A stretch of 40,549 nt of DNA, taken from Methanothrix sp. (GTDB lineage Archaea; Halobacteriota; Methanosarcinia; Methanotrichales; Methanotrichaceae). The position numbers and the translations under genes were made by a program. This document shows, one piece after another, positions 34,345 through 40,549 of this stretch. The first letter of the stretch is position 1. Every line of letters starts with the position of its first letter. The DNA lies in the NCBI GenBank assembly GCA_020844795.1, contig CP086218.1, forward strand, positions 1,028,982 to 1,069,530, read 5' to 3'. Below the pieces are notes generated by a model, which saw only the letters and a list, made by a program, of their open reading frames with translations, was not told where the DNA came from and made no database searches.

Positions 34345-36834
34345 TTGGCGGAAGGAGATCAGAAGAGGCCAGATCAGAGGATATCTGATCATAAGAGGGC
34401 CGACCTGAAGATATCGGGGATGAGCTGCGCCTCCTGCGCCTCCGCCGTCGAAGAGGCGCTCGGCGGGGTGGAGGGGGTCTCGGGGGCGAGGGTGAACCTG
34501 GGGAGAGAGACCGCCTCCGTCGACCTCGACCCCTCCAGGGCGAACCTCGCCGACCTGGTGAGGGCGGTGAAGGAGGCGGGTTACTCCGTCGTCACCGAGG
34601 CCGTCGTTCTGAAGATAGGGGGGATGATCTGCGCCTCCTGCGTCTCCTCGGTGGAGGATGCGCTACTGGGGGTGGAGGGGGTATTGGAGGTAAGCGTCAA
34701 CCTCGCCGCCGAGAGGGTCCGGGTCGCCTACAACCCTAAGGCCGCCACCGTCGCCGATATGAGGGCTGCCATCGAGGAGGCGGGCTACGAGTATCGAGGG
34801 GTGGCGGGAGAGGAGACCGCCGAGAAGGAGAGGGAGGAGGAGGAGGAGAGGGAGAGGCGCCTCCTGGCCGAGAGGCGGAAGATCCTGATCGGTTTTTTCG
34901 TCGGGTCCTTCCTGATGCTCCTGGATATGGCCCACCTCCATACCCCGGTACCGATGCCGATCCTGATGCTCATCATCTCCGCACCCGTCTTCGTCTACCT
35001 CAGCTGGCCGATCTTCTCGGCGGGGCTTTTGGCCCTCCGCCACCGGACCCTGACGATGGACGTCATGTACTCCATGGGGATGGGGGTCGCCTTCATATCG
35101 AGCCTCATGGGGACCTTCGGCGTCCTCCTCACCTCCGAGTTCATCTACTACGAGACCGCCGTCTTCCTCGCCGCCTTCCTCACCCTGGGAAGGTATCTGG
35201 AGACGAAGGCGAAGGGAAGGACCTCGGAGGCGATAAAGAAGCTGATGGGGCTGCAGCCGAAGACCGCCACCGTCCTTCGGGACGGCCGGGAGATGGAGGT
35301 GGCGGCCGCCGACCTCCTCGCCGGGGACGTGATCCTCGTCCGGCCGGGGGAGAAGATCCCCGCCGACGGGGTCGTCCTGGACGGCGAGAGCTACGTCGAC
35401 GAGTCGATGATTACAGGCGAGCCGGTCCCCGTCTTCAAGAAGGTGGGGGACGCCGTCGTCGGGGGTACCCTCAACAAGAACGGGGCCATCAGGTTTGGGG
35501 CTTCGAAGGTGGGGCGGGAGACGGCCCTAGCCCAGATCGTATCCCTGGTGGAGGAGGCGCAGGGGTCGAAGCCCTCGATCCAGAGGGTGGCGGATAGAGC
35601 CGTCACCTTCTTCATCCCCGCGGTCCTGGCGGCGGCGGCGGCCACCTTCCTCCTCTGGCGGTTCGTCCTGGCCGATCTCGTCGCCGCAGATCCCCTCCTC
35701 TTCGCCCTCACCGCCACCATATCGGTCCTGGTGATCGCCTGCCCCTGCGCCCTGGGCCTGGCGAGCCCCACCGCCATCACCGTCGGCCTCGGCCGGGCGG
35801 CGGAGCTGGGGGTTCTGGTGAAGAGCGGCGAGGCGCTGGAGGCCTGCGAGAAGATCGACTCTGTAGTCTTCGACAAGACCGGGACCCTCACCGTGGGAAG
35901 GCCCGAGGTGACCGACCTCTTGCCCTTCGGGATCGAAGAGAGGGAGCTGCTCCGGATCGCCGCCGGGATCGAGGGGATGTCGGAGCACCCCATCGCCGAG
36001 GCGGTGGTGAGGAGGGCGAACTCCGGAGGGGTCCCCATCCCTGAGGCCGCCTCCTTTGAGGCCTTTGGAGGCAAGGGGGTCGTCGGCAGGGTCGATGGGG
36101 TTGCCACCGCCGTCGGAAACAGGATCCTCATGCGGGGGATGGGGATCGACATCCCCGAGGAGATCGACGGAGCTGCCCTCAGGATCGAGGAGGAGGGGAA
36201 GACCTCCCTCCTCGTCGCCTCTTCGGGGCGGCTCGTCGGTGCGATAGGGGTCGCCGACGCCCTCAAGGAGAACTCGAGAGAGGCGGTCGCCAGACTGAAG
36301 GGGATGGGCTTTGAGGTGATGATGATCACCGGCGACAATCCCAGGAACGCGGGGATCGTGGCGGAAGAGATCGGGATAGAGAGGGTTCTCGCCGAGGTCC
36401 TGCCATCGGATAAGGCCCATGAGATAAAGAGGCTCCAGGAGGAGGGGCAGGTCGTCGCCTTCGTCGGGGACGGGATCAACGACGCCCCCGCCCTCGCCCA
36501 GGCCGACGTGGGGATCGCCATCGGGAGCGGGACGGATGTGGCGATCGAGAGCGGCGAGATAGTCCTCATAAGAGACGACCTGATGGACGCGGTGGCGGCG
36601 ATAGAGCTGAGCCGGAAGGTGATGGGGAGGGTGAAGCTGAACCTCTTCTGGGCCTTCGCCTACAACGCAGCCCTCATCCCGGTGGCTGCCGGGATCTTAT
36701 ACCCCACCTTCGGTATAGCCTTCCGGCCGGAGTTTGCAGCCCTCGCCATGGCCGCCAGCTCCGTGACGGTGGTGAGCCTCTCCCTCCTGCTGAAGGGGTA
36801 CGTCCCCCCTTCCAAGAGGGTGGCTCGAGGTTGA
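34345..36834 (+). CDS. copA: P1B-type Cu+-exporting ATPase
   Basis: 829 residues from a TTG start (GGAGGAG four bases upstream). Two N-terminal heavy-metal domains, GMSCASC (Cys28/31) and GMICASC (Cys96/99), a charged Glu/Arg linker (about 150-175), eight expected transmembrane helices, the CPC metal site Cys466-Pro-Cys468 ([11 protein letters not shown]), phosphorylated Asp510 ([10 protein letters not shown]), SEHPIAEA (His548) and [19 protein letters not shown] with SEHP and the YN/MSS-type C-terminal helices indicates Cu+ (or Ag+) export. Expelling copper fits the thiol-repair and YHS genes around it. 39 bp after the FDR gene. Confidence 0.95.
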   Translation: MAEGDQKRPDQRISDHKRADLKISGMSCASCASAVEEALGGVEGVSGARVNLGRETASVDLDPSRANLADLVRAVKEAGYSVVTEAVVLKIGGMICASCVSSVEDALLGVEGVLEVSVNLAAERVRVAYNPKAATVADMRAAIEEAGYEYRGVAGEETAEKEREEEEERERRLLAERRKILIGFFVGSFLMLLDMAHLHTPVPMPILMLIISAPVFVYLSWPIFSAGLLALRHRTLTMDVMYSMGMGVAFISSLMGTFGVLLTSEFIYYETAVFLAAFLTLGRYLETKAKGRTSEAIKKLMGLQPKTATVLRDGREMEVAAADLLAGDVILVRPGEKIPADGVVLDGESYVDESMITGEPVPVFKKVGDAVVGGTLNKNGAIRFGASKVGRETALAQIVSLVEEAQGSKPSIQRVADRAVTFFIPAVLAAAAATFLLWRFVLADLVAADPLLFALTATISVLVIACPCALGLASPTAITVGLGRAAELGVLVKSGEALEACEKIDSVVFDKTGTLTVGRPEVTDLLPFGIEERELLRIAAGIEGMSEHPIAEAVVRRANSGGVPIPEAASFEAFGGKGVVGRVDGVATAVGNRILMRGMGIDIPEEIDGAALRIEEEGKTSLLVASSGRLVGAIGVADALKENSREAVARLKGMGFEVMMITGDNPRNAGIVAEEIGIERVLAEVLPSDKAHEIKRLQEEGQVVAFVGDGINDAPALAQADVGIAIGSGTDVAIESGEIVLIRDDLMDAVAAIELSRKVMGRVKLNLFWAFAYNAALIPVAAGILYPTFGIAFRPEFAALAMAASSVTVVSLSLLLKGYVPPSKRVARG

Positions 36835-36871
36835 ATATTTCAAAGCCCAGATAGTTCGAGGTCGCTGAAAG

Positions 36872-37027
36872 GTGAAGATTTTGGCTATAGATCTGGTATG
36901 CAATATGACCGTCGACGAGAAGACGGCTAAGTTCAAGACAGAGTACAAAGGGACCGTCTACTACTTCTGCGCCCCCGGCTGCAAGAGGGCCTTCGAGAAG
37001 GAGCCGGAGAGGTATCTGAAAGGATGA
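36872..37027 (+). CDS. Small YHS-domain metal-binding protein
   Basis: 51 residues from GTG 36872, or 48 from the TTG at 36881, which is better spaced from AGGTGA (36870-36875). Almost the whole protein is a YHS/TRASH-type domain: DLVCNMTVDEKTAKF, then YKGTVYYFCAPGCKRAFEKE, PERYLKG. Three cysteines, Cys10, Cys33 and Cys37, fit the C...C...C metal site; the usual Gly after the first Cys is Asn here. YHS domains bind copper or other soft metals and often accompany CopA, so it may deliver or sense copper. It lies 37 bp after copA and is easily missed because of its size. Confidence 0.85.
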   Translation: MKILAIDLVCNMTVDEKTAKFKTEYKGTVYYFCAPGCKRAFEKEPERYLKG

Positions 37028-37079
37028 GGTCCCGGATCGGATAGATGGATCCGAGTTCGAAAGACCAGGTGGCGGGCGT

Positions 37080-38534
37080 ATGAAAGAGTACGATCTGATA
37101 GTCGTAGGCTCCGGGGCCGGGATGATCGGCGTCTCCCGGGGGACGAGGGCGGGGATGAAGGTCGCCCTCGTCGACCACGGACCCATGGGGGGGACGTGCC
37201 TCAACAACGGCTGCATCCCCTCCAAGGTCCTCCTATATCCCGCCGACGTCGTCCGTACCCTGGAGGCGGCCCGGGCCGTCGGGGTGGAGGCCCGGGTCGA
37301 GAGGATCGACTTCGACCTCATCATGAGGCGGATGCGGGCGATCGTCGATGAGGGTAGACGCGGCATGGAGAGGTCGGCCTCCAAAAACGAGCACCTCGAC
37401 TGGTACCGGGGCTGGGGGGAGTTCGTCGGCGACCTTCTTATCAAGATCGGGGAAGAGACGATCACCGCTCCGAAGATCTTCATAGCCTCAGGGTCGAGGC
37501 CGCTCGTCCCGCCGATACCGGGGCTGGTGGAAGCGGGGTATCTCGACAACGTCTCCGTCCTCTCTATGGAGCGCCTCCCCGAGAGCCTCATCATCCTCGG
37601 GGGAGGATACCTCGCCTCCGAGTACGGCCACTTCTTCTCCGCCCTGGGGACGAAGGTGACCATCCTCGGAAGAAACCGGATGCTCCTGAAGGACGAGGAC
37701 CCTGAGATCTGCGGGATCGTGAGGAGGCGCCTCTCCAGATACATCGACGTCAGGACCGGACACGAGGCTGTGAAGGTCGTCAAGGCGGGGGAGAGGAAGG
37801 TCGTCTCCGCCATCGACCTGGAGGCGGACTCCATCGTAGAGTTCGCCGCCGAGGAGGTGATGGTCGCCCTGGGGAGGAGAGCCAACTCCGACATCCTCAA
37901 GCCTGAGAAGACGGGGGTCGAGGTCGACCGCTCCGGCTGGATCGTGGTCAACGACCGGATGGAGACGAGCCGGGAGGGGATCTGGGCCTTCGGCGACGCC
38001 ATCGGAAAGCATATGTTCCGGCACGTCGCCAACCGCGAGGCGAGGGTAGCCTGGGATAACGCCTTCGGCCACTACGCCCGGGAGATGGACTACCACGCCG
38101 TCCCTCACGCCGTCTTCACCTGCCCCCAGGTGGGGTCGGTGGGGATGACGGAGGCGGAGGCGAAGGCCGCAGGATATAAGGTGCTGGTGGGGAGGGCCGA
38201 ATACGGCGACGTCACCAAGGGGTACGCCATGGCCGAGGAGGAGAGCCTGGTGAAGGTCGTCGTCAATGCCGGAGACGGCCGCATCCTCGGCTGCTCCATC
38301 GCCGGGACCGGGGCGGCGGAGCTCGTCCAGCAGGTCGTCTACCTGATGAACGCCGGCGACCGCGACAGCGGGCCGGTCGGGCGATCCCTGGTGATCCACC
38401 CGGCCCTGAGCGAGGTCGTCAGCCGGGCCTTCGCCAACCTGATGCTGCCGAAGGAAGATATTCCCCGACGATCTGGAGGGGGTTTCGACCAAGATCCCAG
38501 GGCTCTCGATGGCTCTGGGAGGGATGAACTATGA
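37080..38534 (+). CDS. FAD-dependent pyridine nucleotide-disulfide oxidoreductase (mercuric/lipoamide reductase-like)
   Basis: 484 residues. FAD motif VVGSGAGMIGVSRG (8-21), redox-active disulfide Cys40-LNNG-Cys45 (GGTCLNNGCIPSK), NAD(P)H motif LGGGYLASEYGHFFSALG (about 171-188), second FAD contact IWAFGDAIG, and dimerisation domain ending IHPALSEVVSRAF with His440/Glu445, the catalytic pair contributed to the partner active site. Layout is that of dihydrolipoamide dehydrogenase, mycothione or mercuric reductase; no C-terminal vicinal cysteines of MerA are seen, and there are no 2-oxoacid dehydrogenase genes nearby, so a disulfide-stress or metal role is more likely. The stop overlaps the next ATG. 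Confidence 0.88.
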   Translation: MKEYDLIVVGSGAGMIGVSRGTRAGMKVALVDHGPMGGTCLNNGCIPSKVLLYPADVVRTLEAARAVGVEARVERIDFDLIMRRMRAIVDEGRRGMERSASKNEHLDWYRGWGEFVGDLLIKIGEETITAPKIFIASGSRPLVPPIPGLVEAGYLDNVSVLSMERLPESLIILGGGYLASEYGHFFSALGTKVTILGRNRMLLKDEDPEICGIVRRRLSRYIDVRTGHEAVKVVKAGERKVVSAIDLEADSIVEFAAEEVMVALGRRANSDILKPEKTGVEVDRSGWIVVNDRMETSREGIWAFGDAIGKHMFRHVANREARVAWDNAFGHYAREMDYHAVPHAVFTCPQVGSVGMTEAEAKAAGYKVLVGRAEYGDVTKGYAMAEEESLVKVVVNAGDGRILGCSIAGTGAAELVQQVVYLMNAGDRDSGPVGRSLVIHPALSEVVSRAFANLMLPKEDIPRRSGGGFDQDPRALDGSGRDEL

Positions 38535-39694
38535 TGAGAAAGACCCTGATCGGATCGGCGATCCTATTGGTGGCGGCGTTGGTGGTCCTCCTCTTCGCCG
38601 GCGGGATCCACCATCCAAAAAAGTACCTCGACCCCTGGGAGAGGTCGTATCATGAGGGGTTCGACGACCCCAGGCTCCAGACGGTCGCCTTCGGGCTCCT
38701 AGCCCCCAGCTCCCACAACATCCAGCCCTGGAGGGTCCGCCTCGAAGAGGACGGCCTCACCTTCACCCTCTTCGTCGATCCCCAGCGGCTTCTCCCGGAG
38801 GTGGACCCCTTATCGAGGCAGATCATGGTTAGCCAGGGGACGTTCCTGGAGAACGTCAGAATCGGGGCGGAAGAGCTCGGCTTCACCCCGGAGATCGAAC
38901 TCTTCCCGGAGGGGGAGATCGACCCCGACGGGTCGGCATCGAGCATTGAGAGCAGGCCCGTCGCCCGGGTCGCCCTTGTGCCGGGGGAGACGAGGAGGTC
39001 GCCTCTGTACGGGGCGATCTTCGACCGGGTGACGACCCGGACCCCTTACCTCGACCGGCCCCTCACCGATGGGGAGGTCCAAAAGCTCCTGGAGCAGAAG
39101 GGGGAGCCCGGAGTCTACGTCCTGATATTCCAGGAGAAGGCCGACCTGGAGGCGATCCGGGACCTGGCGGTCCGGGGGGTCGAGGTGGAGTCGGGGCTTG
39201 CCGGCCCCATGAAGGAGAGCGGGGAGATCTTCAGGATCAACGAGGGGGAGAAGAACCTCCACAGGGACGGCCTCACCCTCGACTCCCAGGGGATGGACCG
39301 CCTCCTCCAGGCCCTCGTCCAGGGGCTTGGCACCATAATACCCCTGGGGGACGAGAGTATGGCAGAATCCTGGAGGAAGGGAGAGGTGGAGCGGCTACAG
39401 CAAAGCCCCGCCTACGCCATCGTCGTCACCGACGCAAACAGCAGGACCGACCAGGTGAGGGCGGGGATCGTCTACCAGCGGCTCCAGCTCGCCGGGACCG
39501 TCATGGGGATCAGCATGCAGCCGGCCAGCCAGGTCCTGGAGGAGTACCCCGAGATGGAAGCGCTCTACCGGGAGGTCCACGAGAGGTTCGCCGGGGAGGG
39601 CGAGACTATACAGATGCTCGTCAGGATGGGGGAGGCGGAGAAGGCGGTCGGCCACAGCCCCCGAAGGGACGTCATGGACCTGATAGCCGGATGA
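38531..39694 (+). CDS. Membrane-anchored Acg-like FMN-binding nitroreductase
   Basis: 387 residues. N-terminal transmembrane or signal anchor (residues 5-24, LIGSAILLVAALVVLLFAGG), then a nitroreductase fold of the Acg type: LAPSSHNIQPWRV (58-70) for FMN, QIMVSQGTFLENV, TTRTPYLDRPLTD, and QLAGTVMGISMQPASQV near the end. Acg-type proteins are split-fold nitroreductases that bind flavin but lack clear reductase activity in the mycobacterial case. GGGAGGG seven bases before ATG 38531, which overlaps the stop of the flavoprotein. The last four codons lie in the first unit of the 13-bp tandem repeat. Confidence 0.82.
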   Translation: MMRKTLIGSAILLVAALVVLLFAGGIHHPKKYLDPWERSYHEGFDDPRLQTVAFGLLAPSSHNIQPWRVRLEEDGLTFTLFVDPQRLLPEVDPLSRQIMVSQGTFLENVRIGAEELGFTPEIELFPEGEIDPDGSASSIESRPVARVALVPGETRRSPLYGAIFDRVTTRTPYLDRPLTDGEVQKLLEQKGEPGVYVLIFQEKADLEAIRDLAVRGVEVESGLAGPMKESGEIFRINEGEKNLHRDGLTLDSQGMDRLLQALVQGLGTIIPLGDESMAESWRKGEVERLQQSPAYAIVVTDANSRTDQVRAGIVYQRLQLAGTVMGISMQPASQVLEEYPEMEALYREVHERFAGEGETIQMLVRMGEAEKAVGHSPRRDVMDLIAG

Positions 39695-39761
39695 TGTAGC
39701 CGGATGAAATAGCCGGATGAAATAGTCGGATGAAATAGCCGGATGAAATAGTCGGATCAAC
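39684..39761 (+). repeat. 13-bp tandem repeat, six units
   Basis: Units TAGCCGGATGATG (39684), TAGCCGGATGAAA (39697 and 39710), TAGTCGGATGAAA (39723), TAGCCGGATGAAA (39736), TAGTCGGATCAAC (39749). The array is nearly perfect, changing at one or two positions, and its first unit encodes the end of the preceding gene (…LIAG stop). Each unit holds stop codons in more than one frame. Probably arose by slippage. Confidence 0.9.
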
Positions 39762-39844
39762 CGTCCGGGCGGATGAATGAAGGGATGAATACAGTAAATG
39801 ATCAAGAAGTGATGAAGGGAGGAAGGGATGAAGAGGCGCGGTCG

Positions 39845-40309
39845 ATGGACGAGTTTCTGACCATCGCCCTGGAGGAGGCCCGGGCCGGGATCGAGAACGA
39901 CGACGGCGGCCCCTTCGGCGCCGTCATCGTCCGGGACGGCGTCGTCATCTCGAAGGCCCATAACGAGGTCCTGAAGCGTAACGACCCCACCGCCCACGCC
40001 GAGATCCTGGCGATCAGGGAGGCATCAGCGATCCTGGGAAGCTTTGACCTCTCGACTTGCGAGATCTACTCGACCTCGCAGCCCTGCCCCATGTGCTTTG
40101 CCGCCATCTTCTGGGCGAGGATCAGGCGGCTCGTCTACGGGACGACCCGGGAGGACGTAGCCGGGATCGGCTTCGACGATGGCCTCATCTACCAGGTCAT
40201 CAGAGGGGAGGTGGAATTAGAGGAGATGGAGGTGGTGAACCTCGACCGGGAGGGGTGCCTGGGGGTTCTGGAGGAGTGGGAGAGGAGGCCGGGGAGGAGG
40301 GTGTATTGA
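39845..40309 (+). CDS. Nucleoside/guanine deaminase (cytidine deaminase-like zinc enzyme)
   Basis: 154 residues from ATG 39845, the length usual for the GuaD/tRNA-adenosine-deaminase-like family. In-frame ATGs at 39773 and 39812 would add 24 or 11 residues but have poor ribosome-binding sites. Zinc and proton-shuttle motifs: His51-Ala-Glu53 (NDPTAHAEILAIR) and Cys81/Cys84 (SQPCPMCFAAIFWARI). The FGAVIVRDG and NEVLKRNDPTAH stretches are those of guanine deaminase-type nucleobase deaminases, so guanine to xanthine is the best guess, with other purines possible. Follows the tandem repeat; same direction as the redox cluster. Confidence 0.88.
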   Translation: MDEFLTIALEEARAGIENDDGGPFGAVIVRDGVVISKAHNEVLKRNDPTAHAEILAIREASAILGSFDLSTCEIYSTSQPCPMCFAAIFWARIRRLVYGTTREDVAGIGFDDGLIYQVIRGEVELEEMEVVNLDREGCLGVLEEWERRPGRRVY

Positions 40310-40392
40310 ATTGGGAATTCAGGTGGAGTTTTCAGCGAAGGAATATGTCTTGCGACCGCTCTGCAATTTTGGCCTACAATCATCGGAAACTC

Positions 40393-40400
40393 TGATATAA
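40393..40400 (+). promoter_or_regulatory. TATA box of the methyltransferase gene
   Basis: TGATATAAAC (about 40392-40401); predicted start is about 40420, coincident with the ATG at 40422. Confidence 0.5.
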
Positions 40401-40421
40401 ACCGCCGGCGAAAAGCCATCC

Positions 40422-40549
40422 ATGGCCGACCCCTACGTCCACGGCTACCACCCCCGCGAGAGCACCCGCCTCCAGGACCAGGCCGCCACCCTCGTCGACC
40501 TCCTCCACTACGACACCTCCTACCCGCCGGGGTCCCTCGTCCTGGAGGC
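40422..40549 (+). CDS. Class I SAM-dependent methyltransferase, 5' part (runs off right edge)
   Basis: Open frame from ATG 40422 to the window edge (about 42 residues). MADPYVHGYHPRESTRLQDQ followed by AATLVDLLHYDTSYPPGS and LVLE matches the N-terminus of a UbiE-like methyltransferase (YVHGYHPRE.TRLQDQA...LVLE), stopping just before motif I (GCG.G). No ribosome-binding site; a TATA box at 40393-40400 lies 22-29 bp upstream, implying a leaderless message. Substrate unknown. Confidence 0.8.
   Translation, partial: MADPYVHGYHPRESTRLQDQAATLVDLLHYDTSYPPGSLVLE

Noticed and set aside
35391-36569. 392-residue minus-strand frame opposite copA
   Set aside because: Antisense shadow of copA; Ser/Thr/Pro-rich with no fold signature.
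36674-38032. 452-residue minus-strand frame opposite copA end and the flavoprotein
   Set aside because: Covers three real plus-strand genes including the YHS gene; no recognisable motif.
39684-39761. Tandem repeat considered as a CRISPR array
   Set aside because: Units are only 13 bp and directly adjacent without spacers; no cas genes nearby.

Overview
The window reads as chromosomal DNA of a GC-rich methanogenic archaeon of the order Methanosarcinales, most likely a high-GC member of the Methanothrix (Methanosaeta) group. Three things support this: a complete mtrEDCBAFGH operon for the Na+-pumping methyl-H4MPT:coenzyme M methyltransferase, archaeal lipid genes (HMG-CoA synthase, thiolase and DUF35 cluster; CarS), and archaeal-style promoters (TATA boxes, several apparently leaderless starts) alongside a bacterial-type GyrA/GyrB pair. 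The genus is an inference from gene content and base composition; no 16S gene is present.

Layout. 1-4.7 kb (minus strand): the 5' part of a YkgJ-type cysteine-cluster protein, then gyrA and gyrB as an operon. 5.0-8.4 kb (minus): regulator, HMG-CoA synthase, acetoacetyl-CoA thiolase and DUF35 protein, the mevalonate entry module; the thiolase carries an apparent 1-base frameshift near its end. 8.4-8.5 kb: an intron-containing tRNA-Gly(UCC). 8.8-9.3 kb: carS. 9.6-14.6 kb (plus): the mtr operon, led by a TATA box and two nested or adjacent inverted repeats in the leader. 14.6-17.5 kb: a second YkgJ-type protein and a secreted S9 peptidase. 17.7-18.8 kb (minus): an aminotransferase. 19.0-24.0 kb (minus): one AT-richer gene for a ~1683-residue STAND NTPase with a putative N-terminal PD-(D/E)XK nuclease, resembling the Avs antiphage architecture. 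24.1-26.4 kb: a Cys-rich small protein, a secreted propeller-like protein and a TRAM protein. 26.5-30.4 kb (minus): three FtsX/MacB-type permeases followed by a truncated ABC ATPase. 30.5-33.4 kb: the archaeal shikimate-pathway aldolase ADH synthase, a secreted SIMPL protein with a textbook hairpin terminator, a DUF473-like protein and a PAC2 proteasome-assembly-type protein. 33.5-39.7 kb (plus): a co-directional redox/metal cluster (glutaredoxin, ferredoxin:disulfide reductase with rubredoxin domain, CopA, a 51-aa YHS protein, a mercuric/lipoamide-reductase-like flavoprotein, an Acg-like nitroreductase). The window ends with a 13-bp tandem repeat, a nucleoside deaminase and the start of a methyltransferase.

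The strongest leads for follow-up are the solitary STAND NTPase, the mtr leader structures, the thiolase frameshift, the permease cluster with a broken ATPase, and the redox/metal operon with an overlooked YHS gene. Base composition statements are by eye, not computed. Functions are assigned from recognised motifs and context; no database search was possible.
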